64,000 bases of DNA, from contig JASSKH010000028.1 in assembly GCA_031763025.1 (NCBI GenBank), positions 496,001 to 560,000 on the forward strand, written 5' to 3'. Position 1 is the stretch's first letter. The number at the start of each line of letters is the position of its first letter. Under the pieces are notes generated by a model. That model was not told the origin of the DNA and did no database searches. It was given only the letters and a program-made list of their open reading frames with translations. This document shows positions 43,916 through 54,205 of the stretch, piece after piece. The position numbers were made by a program, and so were the translations under genes. Origin of the DNA: Macrocystis pyrifera. Its lineage: Eukaryota > Sar > Phaeophyceae > Laminariales > Laminariaceae.

Positions 43916-44257
43916 TTGATGAAAGCTACAGAGAGATTTGATTCCATATTAAGCTCGAATCATAGAGTGGCCGATATTGCAACGGAAGAGGCTCCAAATT
44001 GTGGTGGAAGGATGGAAAATATTGCTGCTTCATTCGGCGGGGAATTGATAGCTTCTCATCGTGATACTACAATTAGTAACGTGATAGAGCATATTGCTGC
44101 TTCATTCGGCGGGGAATTGATAGCTTCTCATCGTGATACTACAATTAGTGACTTGATAGAGCAGCATTTTGGTTCGAGTAGTTTTAATGTCATGGGGTGT
44201 TTGAAGCATGCTATTAAGCACGAGTGTCAGTCGATGTTGTCGAGGGAGGAAATATAG
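43916..44257 (+). CDS. Possible reading frame with a 72-bp internal duplication
   Basis: This 113-codon frame contains a 24-residue tandem duplication (IAASFGGELIASHRDTTIS at 44019 and 44091) with only a few changes and no stop in this frame, while the other two plus frames are closed. No domain or signal peptide was recognised. It may be an exon or a retroelement fragment. Confidence 0.3.
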   Translation: MMKATERFDSILSSNHRVADIATEEAPNCGGRMENIAASFGGELIASHRDTTISNVIEHIAASFGGELIASHRDTTISDLIEQHFGSSSFNVMGCLKHAIKHECQSMLSREEI

Positions 44258-44321
44258 ATATAGAATTGCAAAATAGGAATCGTTCGCGCACTTCACAGCA
44301 CAGCATTTTGCTATTTGACAG

Positions 44322-44586
44322 ACTCATGGAGGATATTGTGAGCGGTCGGGTGTTGCCGTTACGCCGGTTAATAGCTCGTACGGTTCGTGGGCTGCGAATA
44401 TCACCATTGGTTGTAGAGGAACGACGGGTGCTGCCGTTACACCGGTCAGTAGCTCGTATGGTTCGTGGGCTGAGAATATCACCATTGGCTGTGGTAGAGG
44501 AGCGACGAAAAGTGAGATTGGTATTGGTATTAACAGTAGGACATGGAGTGAACACAGACACCGACTTCGACACAGCGCCCGTCTGT
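44322..44586 (+). pseudogene. Frame with a 26-27-residue tandem duplication
   Basis: AVTPVNSSYGSWAANITIGC and AVTPVSSSYGSWAENITIGC repeat at 78-81 bp spacing. Four of the differences are silent in this frame, which favours it over the longer overlapping 176-codon frame (44224-44754). There is no start codon close by, so it would be an exon or a decayed gene. Not recognised. Confidence 0.3.
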
Positions 44587-44699
44587 GATTTCGGGGACGT
44601 TCTATTCCGATCCATCGCGCAAACGAGCGCTCGTCGAGAACAGGTTAGCGCGGAAGTACCCTTTTACAGTGCAAACATGGACGTGAAGGACGCCACTAG

Positions 44700-45524
44700 A
44701 AGAGTTAGAGTTCACATCGAGTGGGATAAGGCACCTATTTTTCTTTTGTGGTAGGGGAGTACTTGGTCATGGAATCCAGATTGGCGTCCGGATGGTGTTC
44801 GTCACTTGGATGGTGGGGTCTGATGGCTGCGACAGTTCTTCACTCTCATCGAAATACTGACGGTAACATGGCAGTGGTTTTGACAACACGCGCAAATGAT
44901 AGCAAAGAAAGGATGTTACGATTTTGGTGCCTCCAGATGGAGTGAGTGCGATATGTGCTCCTGGAGTTGCTGTCGTGCCTGGACCACAGGGAAACTCAGA
45001 GGCGGGGTTTTGCGCTGAGCTGTACGTCGTCGACATGCTGAATGGGTAAGCATGGAAACGAGAGTCGGTTGTTATTAGCAACACTATCCGTGATTTCGGA
45101 TCACTTAAGGATGTTTGGGAATTCCAGTAAAAAATGGGTTCCTGTATTATCACAAAAAATGACAAATTAGGCCATGTGTCAAGACGTTTTCGGTTGTGAC
45201 ATCGACAGGAAGCAAACTAGAACGAAATTACCGGAGAGAAAACCCAAGGAGGTTTCACAAGTTCTGCGAAGTGACCGTCGACTAGAATGACCGCAACAGC
45301 TCGATGTGGAGTTTGACAGGGAAATTGCATCATATGGCCACGCTGATGCGACCAGGACGTTTCTTTGTGTGGAGGTTAATGCTGATGGTGGGGCTGGGAC
45401 TGTGGGAGGCCAACAAGAATCTCGTGACCCGCCATTGTGCGCGGAATATTGTACAAAGTTTACTACGGCGCATGAAACGGCCATTTACGAAACACGTCAT
45501 TTTTTGGGAGTGGCCCCTTCATAG
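44700..45524 (+). pseudogene. Degenerate retroelement reading frame, possibly RNase H
   Basis: In one plus frame with several stops: FFCGRGVLGHGIQIG, then PPDGVSAICAPGVAVVPGP with CAELYVVDML, DFGSLKDVWEFQ, DVFGCDIDRKQTRTKLP and LDVEFDREIASYGHAD up to 45524. The AEL and LDVEFDRE elements are in the order seen in RNase H-like domains of some algal retroelements I recall. This is a weak, unverified similarity. Confidence 0.3.
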
Positions 45525-45559
45525 GCCAGGAGTTTCACGCGGATTCGGATTGGTGGAAA

Positions 45560-46230
45560 TGGCGACTTTTAAAGTCGAGGTGTTGACCTGCACTTTCAAG
45601 GTGATTCGTTCCACTATCTGGAGCTTCCACGGCAACATTCGGTGGACGCTGCCATTACCTTCTACAAGAGTCCACCGAGTTCCATTACTTCTACCAGCTG
45701 CCATAGATTTCATTACCTCCATGTGGAAGAAAATGTGGATGAAACATTTTACTTCCATGCAAGTTGTTTTACTTTTGTCGGGCGATTGTGTACTTCATGG
45801 AAGCGTTTTTACTTGCATGGAAATAAATTTGCCTCTTTCGTGGAAGTTCCACGGAAGTTTGGTTGCTTCCATCGAAGTAGGTTGACTTCCATGGTTCCTG
45901 GGACCAGGGTGACTTCAGGGCCTCCGGCGGCTCCTGCAGATGACGAATACTATTTCTGCACATTATTGATGAGAGCAGAGTGCCAATTGGGAAGGGCCCA
46001 CTGCGGGTCAAGGTAGCAAGCGTTAGCATAGCAATAGAGAAATAAATGGATGTCCCATGGAGGCATATTCTATGGAAGCTTACGCAACTTCCATGGAAGA
46101 ATGTCCAACTTTTTAGGAAATAATTTTACTTCCATGAAAGTTGATGAAAGCTTACGCTCGTGTGGAAGCTGCTGGAAGGTTCCACGGAATCTATTATGCA
46201 TTTCCATGGAAGTGAAAGTCCATAGAAGTG
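45560..46230. repeat. GGAAG/CTTCC dyad-rich repeat, block 1
   Basis: Dozens of GGAAG and CTTCC words, often paired as TTCCATGGAA or TTCCACGGAA, without strict periodicity. CTTCCATGGAAG is exact near 46090. Open frames through the block are by-products. Confidence 0.7.
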
Positions 46231-48729
46231 ATCTCAAAAGCCATTTGATGATGTGGGAGATATTTATGGATCCCTACAAAACGCACAATGCGGCGCATGG
46301 ACTCATCGGGTGAAAGAATGGCTGCCTTATAGGGGATCTGATACAGCCAACTCTGCGAGTACACGGAGAAAAACAAGTAGCACTTTAGAAATGTCGCTTG
46401 TAAAACTTTCTCGTTTGGGCGCTTGTCCGTTAGTAATGAACCAATAAATACTTGAGTACATGCATCTACATCAGCAAGCCGTTAAATCATACATAGTGTT
46501 GTGCATTTGTTTTCTAAAGGGGGAGCGTCTTTTTATGAAAATTTATGAAAATGGTTTAGAACACAGAAAAATTTTGACGACAGGCGAGGGAGTTTTTTTT
46601 TCCGGGCTCGTTACCCTACACCAGGTACCTAGTATGTTCACGCAAAAGGAATCCTCTTCGTAACTGATGGGCATCCTTCTTGTGTTTGTATCGGCCTGCC
46701 CGTGTTTACGTCAGTACACGGCTAGTGGGCTTGCCTATTGATGAGGCGATTCCTTGTTAGCGCTACCCGTGTAGCAAATAGGATGCCAATTTAGGACACC
46801 CGTGCCACGTCAGCGGCTCACACACACCCCGGACAAAGGGTTACATATACCTGGTATGAGTTTCGATTATATTTTCGATCTCACACGTACTGTAGCTGGT
46901 GTTGTTTTTTTCGTCTTCATGTCGATTTAGCATTTGGGCATACTACAAAGTTGTTCTGGCGAGCTGCAGTAAGATAGCGTGTCTTTCGGGTGAGAGCGCG
47001 GGCCTTGTGGATCCTTCAGAAGCGGCTTGGTGTCGTATTTAGGGGTAGGGGTGGATGCAATTGAGAAATTAATGACTTGAGATAGTGTTGACTAGATAGT
47101 CCTGGCACTAGAGGGAAACGATAGACTTGTACAAGTACTGAATGCAAGAGTGACGAAAGGGAGCCTAGTACTACTGCAGCAATACAATAGAAGTTTGATC
47201 CATGTCGGAAAGGAACAGGTATACCACGTTTCATTGCCAGAAGGCAATATTAAAAGCAAGATATAATACCTCGTATGTGCGAACTTTTTTCTTCGCCGAT
47301 GCTCACAAATACCTGTGGTACGAAATTTGTATGCCTATGTACTTGCAGGTGCTGCCGCTCACAGCCGTGGGCAGACGCTGCCATTTTGCGGATGCCGTTT
47401 TCGTCCGAGGCTGAAGCTCGAAAGGCACTGGATGACTGCTGGGCCCGGCTCACTCTGGCGGGTAGGAACTTTGTTCGCCCAGGAGAGGTGGATTAGTATT
47501 TAAAGCATGCCGCTATAAATAACTCGTTGTAGTAGTGGTCGTGTTGTGTTGTGTGCGTTTTTTGCCTGTAGGTTACACTGACGACAGGATTTTTTTCAAG
47601 CCTCAGAGAGGCTAAGCCTCAGCGATGCTAGAAATTTCTAGTGATGGTTCATTTTTTCATTGATATTTATCGACATACATCAACGCTTGGGCTTACAGCA
47701 GACATTGGTCGGTGTTGCGGGACACTTCGAGGCAAGGTATCAAATTCGTGTCGTGTTGGGTCACCGGCTGATATGTACCAGTGTGTATGACATATGCAAT
47801 ATAGACGAATTCATGCTGGTATATAATAATATCTAAGAGCAGGGACGACTCATTTTGTGTCGGTGTGCTTTGCGAAGATCGTCGTTAATTGGGAACCGAT
47901 TGCGTAAATTCTATCACAAGGAAACATACGGCAGTTACCGGAACCAAACATGGTAGGCAATGATCTAAAGTTAGAGGGATATGTGATTTTTGGGTCAATC
48001 GTGGGTTCTGATTAATATATGGCCCCCCGTACTACTGTGGTGCACTTTGGTAATGGTAGGGCTGTGGGTTAGCTGACTATATGTTGCTTACTAATGATTA
48101 GTTGGCTAGGGACGACGGGGAGACCTTGCGATATTCTGTAGGCCAGTGAGTTTGCTAACCATTATTGTTTTTTTGCCATCCGAAAATGTATCGTACATGT
48201 TCCATCCCGACTTGAATCGAATATCTCCCAATACCGCGGTAGCGCTCCCTCTTCTATTACTCTGAACCAACAGATAGGTGTCCTGTTTTCCCTTAAGGTT
48301 CCTACTTGCACCCTTCTCCCCTGGCAATTCGTCGTGTATCCTACTCCTCGCCAACGTTCCACCCCCACATCATAGGCAGCAATGCTCCGGTTTTTTTCCC
48401 TCCTTCCACTAGCAGCCTGGCAGACCCTCAGTGCCAGTGGGTACTGGTGTACTATAAGTCGCCAGCTAGCCACTCAATCGGTGGGCTCGCGACTACAGCT
48501 AGTTCCTTGCGGTAATTTGTAATTTGTAGGGCTGTGAGTTATTGGCTGGCTTCAAGTAGCCAACTACCAGAGTAGTTGTTAGTTGGCTATGGAACACAGC
48601 TAATTGCGTGCAGTAATCTGCGGAGCTCTTACGTCATTCTTCTGCATCTGACTGGCGCGCGCGTACGCATGTGGCTCGGATTGTGTGCGTTTTCTTGCTG
48701 ACACATGCATGACGTGTTCTCACCGAACG
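46231..48729. other. Unassigned DNA
   Basis: No gene recognised. TACCTGGTA lies at 46848. AGTTGGCTA words recur between 48070 and 48600. Confidence 0.4.
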
Positions 48730-48960
48730 TGGTTGTGGAAGCTTCGGATAATGGAAACTGGTGGAAGCTTCCACTTCCACCAACACAAGTGGAAGTTTCC
48801 ACGTACTTCCATGGTAGTAGCGTGTACTTCCATGGAAGAAATGTTTTTTTTGTGGAAGTTGTTTTGCTTCTATGAAAGTAAATGTTGCATGGAAGAAAAT
48901 GATGAAGCAAGCAATTCCACTTCCATGTATCGTGGCGGAAGTAAATACCAAAAAAGGGAA
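48730..48960. repeat. GGAAG/CTTCC dyad-rich repeat, block 2
   Basis: GTGGAAGCTTCCAC (perfect 14-bp palindrome), CTTCCATGGAAG and many half sites, related to 45560-46230. Confidence 0.7.
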
Positions 48961-51088
48961 ATGGTGCGGTGGAGCCCAGCTTCAAGAGCACACATGACCA
49001 TAGAGCTTTTTGTTCGTGCACGCCACCGCATTTCACGGCGTGGACGTTTACTGTCATGCGCACCGCTGCACCTCCCCATGTCTGTGCTACTGCTGTAAGA
49101 TAGTATAGCTGTCGCTAGGAACTCGCGCATCAGCAGCAGGACACTTTTGACTGCTGTCAACTTGTGTGCAGTGGTATTGTACGGCACATGGCGGGCCATT
49201 TCAGGGATCCCGACAGTTGTCCCTAACACTCTTCTTTGCCGTGGCTGTAATACCCGTTTGGACTCTGATACATCTGCGTATCAAACGGCGCTTGTATTAC
49301 CGGCCAGCATGTTTTTTTTGCTTTGCACCGTCATTCATTTCAAATTCACGGCATTCGCTCGTAGTAGTAGTAATATTTCGCCGATCATGATGATGGTGAT
49401 GATGATGATGTCGGTGAATGTTTTGGCCAGATCATCTTCAGGCCATTGCAGCGCACCCAGAGATTGGCAACAGAAAGGAACTCAGAGAAAAGTTCGAATC
49501 TTGGAGATCCGGGTGGCTTTCGGCGGAACAGGCAGCGGCGGCGGCAGCCGCGAGTGAGGTATACATATATGTATATGAAAAGGTTTCGAAAAAAACGAAG
49601 CTATGAATGAGATCGAAAATTTGCTCCAGACTCAGATTTTTGCAAGTTTGGTGTGTGTGGTGATTTTTTTTCACGTTCTACGGGGTATGAAGAGGTTTTC
49701 AAGAGTTGTCTACAAAAAATTACAGGTTCGAAAGCAATGGAATCGCTACCTACCAAAATATGCCATGAAGGCGATTGCTGTGGTGACGGTATGCCCCCTG
49801 TAGGTGTTGCGGTATCAGCACAGGTCCAGCCCAGGCCGGGTGCTCAGGTTCGTGGTGCTCAAGTCTGGATGCAGGTGCATTGACTTCAAATCGTGCATGC
49901 TTCATAGAACGTCTGCTCATTATTATACGGCGAAGGTACCACCACCGTGTTCACATACATCCATATCTGTGTTGCTCGTATTAATAGAACCATGGCCCAG
50001 AAGGAATCAGTCTTGCTGCATCAGGGTGGCGAGGTGGTGCATGCGATCCTAAAGCCCATAGTATACCGCTCATCCAAGACACTACCATGGGGTTACAAAC
50101 ACGAAGAAAGGCCGGATCTACATAGCCTACTTCCTGAGCACTCAAGGAAAATGGAAGTACGAAACTAAATTGTGCGATCATGCGCATGCGCCCCCGTACC
50201 ACCTGGTTCTGCTTGCAGCAAGCTGCGGCATTTTGTCGTACATACAATATTTCCCTTCATAGTCCTGTGACAACAATGGCCACGGTGACGCACGAAGTAA
50301 CAGGAAGGCCCAATTCAACCTGACTGGGTACTCGTGTGTCAACATGTTTGGTATTTGATTTGTGTAAGACACGCGGTTTACATTATATAGCGCCAGGGAC
50401 TTGTGTTCACAATGGTGGCTCTACAGAAAACAAAAGCTGAGTAGAAGCAGCAATACAAGGACCAAACCAACACAGCACATTTAGCTCACGGGTGTCCGTG
50501 AAAAAGAGCAAACGACACACCACATCCCCAGAGGTCGGAATGGAAAACCGTTGCAACCGTTGTGATCACATTGTCATGATGAAATAAGAAACAATGATTT
50601 TTATTCTTCATTTTTTACATTTTGTTTACTTGGGTCTAGTAACCCGCCCCCAGTCTGGCGAAAAAAATTATGTGACGGTTCAGATTTTTTTTTCCGGACG
50701 CCCTTCCTTAGTGTGAGACAATATTATTATATATACTGTAATAAAAGTAATTGTTACTGGCAGACCGCAGCAGCAGGAAAGCAGAAGAGCGGAAAACGTG
50801 TAAAACTATGATGAATAAAACACACAAAACGATTTCGCCAAAATATAGCCGGAACGTGTAATACGTATAACTTCCAGATCATGTTTGTATACAGCTATTA
50901 ATACTACGAGTTCGAAAGCAAACGCAGCAGCCTGCGGAGAGCGGAAACAGCCATCAGTGAGTTGATAAGCCGCACACAAACAATGAGTCCAGAAATAAAT
51001 GTCATAAACTTTCTGACGACTCTCGTACGGCCAAAAATCACAAATGATTAGATAGGACACAAAAAAAATGCACACCAGAGCAATAAAG
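48961..51088. other. Unassigned DNA
   Basis: A short GAT/ATG-rich microsatellite lies near 49386-49410. Nothing recognised as a gene; 49600-49680 has weak similarity to 61090-61150. Confidence 0.35.
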
Positions 51089-51260
51089 TCAGCTACCAGA
51101 CACATTCGAACAGCAGCAGAGCAGCAGTGGGAGCGGCAGTGGTAGCAGTAGCAGCAGCACAACAGCTTTTTGTCTTTTTTTAGCCTCCGGCGGATTTGTA
51201 AACATAACGCTTAAGCTCACAGCAACAGCAACAGCAGCAGCAGCAGGAGGAGGGACGCAG
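51089..51260 (-). repeat. CAG-rich block and retroposon-like 3' end
   Basis: CAG/CAA runs flank 51172-51220, which on the minus strand repeats the 8447-8484 sequence (GTGAGCTTAAGC through AATCCGCCGGAGG) and is followed by A7GACA5-type sequence. Confidence 0.6.
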
Positions 51261-51551
51261 AGCAGAGCAAAGGAGGATCTTCCCCCTCCCCCCCGTGTTC
51301 TTGTCTTGTGATGTTGTCTTGCGTTGTCCCAACCAATTTCATTCGTGCCGTGCGTACGTAACCCAGCTGAAGCGCGCTTGCTGCGGGCTAGTCGTGCTGT
51401 ACATGTCACCTACCCGCTGTCAGCTTCTGGGGCTAAACGCCAGCTTGCTAGGGCTAGTGGTAGCGGCCACCTATCACGAAGTATACTTGCTCCGGCTTTA
51501 GTCTTAGCGGCCAGCTGGAACAAAGTATACTTGTATATACTGTATATGTAT

Positions 51552-52031
51552 CTACACGTCTTGGTCGCGCGCGTATGATAGAGCCGGTTGTTCGGAGTGA
51601 CATCTCGGCCATCTCTCGTTCAGGCGGGCGATCTCATCATCGCGGCCTGCGGCTCCGTCCTCCCGCGGAGCCTCGTTCCTTCTACTCGTTTCTGCTCCGC
51701 CCTCTGGCGGAGCAGTTCCGCCCTCTGGCGGAACAGGGTTTCGCGCTCCTGCGCTACTAGCCATTTCCGCGGCCTCTGCCGCGGCGTTGCTGACTGCCTC
51801 TGCTGCCGCTGTTATCGCCACTCCTGTAGCTCTCCTGGCTCTCTCGACCTCGTTGTCGCCAGTGCCTCTGCTCGGTTGAGGTCCCTGTGGCCTCTGCATC
51901 CGAAAAACTGAAAATCTCTCGCTCGTCCTCGAACGGGGAGTTGCTCTCCCGGCGTAGCCCCGACCAGCAAGTGCATCCAATTGGAACAGTTCGCTAGCGT
52001 GTTCGATGCACTCACTGATATGATAGGCCAA
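51552..52031 (-). CDS. Hypothetical Ala/Glu-rich protein
   Basis: This 159-codon frame starts MAYHISECIEH, has a Ser/Arg-rich middle, an Ala-rich stretch (ITAAAEAVSNAAAEAAEMASS), tandem PPEGG repeats and a charged C-terminus. The DNA encoding the start is shared with 53271-53330 (plus strand), where the frame also opens with MAYHISECIEH. That makes it part of a repeated sequence, possibly a gag-like or other mobile-element protein. No signal peptide or membrane segment. Confidence 0.35.
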   Translation of the reverse strand: MAYHISECIEHASELFQLDALAGRGYAGRATPRSRTSERFSVFRMQRPQGPQPSRGTGDNEVERARRATGVAITAAAEAVSNAAAEAAEMASSAGARNPVPPEGGTAPPEGGAETSRRNEAPREDGAAGRDDEIARLNERWPRCHSEQPALSYARDQDV

Positions 52032-52136
52032 GCCTGAGTCAGTTCTGGAATTCTGTTTTTATTTTTTTGTCTATGATACTGGTACGTACATGTACGGCCG
52101 CAGCAAGAGGCGGCAGTACGGTGTTGTTTTATGCGT

Positions 52137-52230
52137 ATGCCATCGGTGACAATCCGGCGTGCTCCGTCCCGGCATTGTAGCGATGCGAGGGCCTATAGTC
52201 ATGATAGAAGATTGGCCATGCATGACATCG
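52137..52230 (-). repeat. Dispersed MHG repeat, copy 1 (minus)
   Basis: On the minus strand CATGCATGGCC, then CTCGCATCGCTACAATGCCG and GGACGGAGCACG, as in the copies at 54062 and 60900. Confidence 0.75.
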
Positions 52231-53270
52231 AGTACCTTTCCCCTTCCGCTCCCCCTGCTGCTTGAAATGGCCAAGTACGGGCACAAGGGGGATCATACAG
52301 TGTTGCACTTTACCCGTACTGGGTTTCTCAAGTTTATGGATTTCCTAAGTTGAGGAATCGATCGTGATTCATGAGTGATGGCTTTTATCCCGTTCTGTTG
52401 GGGCTGGAAGACTGCTGTACGTAGCAGGAAAGCTGAAATATTTGGAACTACTACATAACATTATTATACTGAATACGTATCTACGTACGTAACGCGGAAT
52501 TGAAATCTGTAGTATACTAAGTCGACCGCACTAAACTGGGGCGTTATTTCAGAGACGAAATTCTGGGTTTTTGGACTAAATAAATGATGCAAGGATTCGA
52601 TTGATTGTTTTCTGAGATTTGGAGGAGTTGCTTTGTGGGCTTTTCTGGGCTTGGCGGGCTTGGTCTCTCTGTACAGTCGAAATTTGAGGAGTTGATTTCT
52701 GTTTTTCTCCGATTTATTATTTTTCGGGTTTTGAGTAGCTGTTCTTGTGGTACTATTTTCTGAGATATGAAGATTTATCTTGTGGTACTATTTCCTGAGA
52801 TATGAAGATTTCAGTTTCTTTCTTTGTGAGATTTGAGACTTTGATATTTTTATTTGTGACATTCTGATTTGAGGCATTGGTGGTCTTGACATATACTTAT
52901 CTTTGAAGTACAATACCTTGGATTTGGATTTTAGGTGATCGTGGTTTATCATCATGGCATGGTACTTTATCATGAGCGATGTTTGGTTATCCCATTCACC
53001 AAGCAGCCAAGTAGAGAGTAGAGGGGCTGTTCGGAGTGCTCACGTACTTGGTGTATGGATTCGTGTGTAACGGTATTTGGGAGTTCCACACAGGAAATAT
53101 GCGTGTTTCTGTGTGGAACGGTTAGCGGGTTGGGACGTATCTTATCCGCCGCTTTCTCACTTCTTCTGGTTCTACTTCTTCTTGTTGTGTGTGTACTTCA
53201 TGTTCTCCCCCTTTCTTCCGTGTCTTGTGTATTCTAAGCGATAATATATATATACCCTGGAGGGGCTTCT
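52231..53270. other. Unassigned A/T-rich DNA
   Basis: GAGATATGAAGATTT is duplicated near 52770 and 52797. No gene recognised. Confidence 0.4.
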
Positions 53271-53490
53271 ACGAACTGAGTCAGGCTTGGCCTATCATAT
53301 CAGTGAGTGCATCGAACACCGGTATATATACGAGGGGGGACCGTTGGCTGGCCGGAGGGTGGTGGGTTATTTTGTGCTTCGTTCATCCCTTTACGTTGCG
53401 AGCACAGTCGCGTTTGAAAGGGTCTACTGGGTATCGATTGCCTGCTACAAGCATAATTCAATACTTGGAAGTACCATCATATATATATAA
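53271..53490 (+). repeat. Second copy of the MAYHISECIEH block
   Basis: About 45 bp (AACTGAGTCAGGCTTGGCC through GTGCATCGAACAC) match the 5' end of the minus frame at 51552-52031; after a gap, GGCTGGCCGG resembles its CTTGCTGGTCGG segment. The plus frame runs 67 codons. Confidence 0.6.
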
Positions 53491-54061
53491 TTCGCGTGCT
53501 ATTTCCTCTGTTATTTAACTCGCGTTCTATTTCCTCCGTTTTCGATGCGCGCACCTACATTAAACGTTGCACCAGTTTTACCGGGTGTCGATAAACCTGC
53601 TGCATGGATGCGCCATGTGAAGCTATCCTACAACCTACCTGGTGCCTGGTACACTAAATAATGTATACCGGTAGTAGCTTAGACTCGATTATACGGTTGT
53701 TTACCTGTTCCATTTTTAGATTCACGTCTTCAAATTAGAAATGTTCGACGAAACAGCAACCAGATGAAAATCTAATCCTCCCCCCTCCCGCCCCCGCCCG
53801 TATATGACGCTATACTCGTGTTATGGGTTAATAGGCTGTACTGGACGAGTTTTCTGAATTGAACCAAGCGTACAGGGAAAAAAACGGCTTCATCTTTCTC
53901 GTGTGCGCTTCGGGGAAATGTGCGAACGAAATGCTGGCTGTGCTGAAAAGGCGTTTGCCGAACGACAGAACAACAGAGGTGAAATGAGCATGCAAAAAAC
54001 GAACGAACCCCTGCTCTGCGCGATGAAAAATGAAGGCGCAAGCACAGCGTACCGGGGGGGG
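53491..54061. other. Unassigned DNA
   Basis: No gene recognised. Confidence 0.4.
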
Positions 54062-54205
54062 TGTACTCGATAGGAGAGATGTACTCGATCTCATGCATGG
54101 CCGTAGTCGATTGACCATAGACTCTCGCATCCCTACAATACCGGGACGGAGCACGTCGGGTTTTCACCGACCAGGCAGACATTGCTTGCACCAGGCGCGA
54201 AGCGC
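54062..54205 (+). repeat. Dispersed MHG repeat, copy 2
   Basis: GTACTCGATCTCATGCATGG, then CGCATCCCTACAATACCGGG, ACGGAGCACG and ATTGCTTGCACCAGGCG. The last part is shared with the copy at 60900 but not with the one at 52137. Confidence 0.75.

Noticed and set aside
54093-54110. 18S rRNA fragment (TGCATGGCCGT)
   Set aside because: Only about 11 bases agree with the small-subunit rRNA; the rest of the repeat does not.
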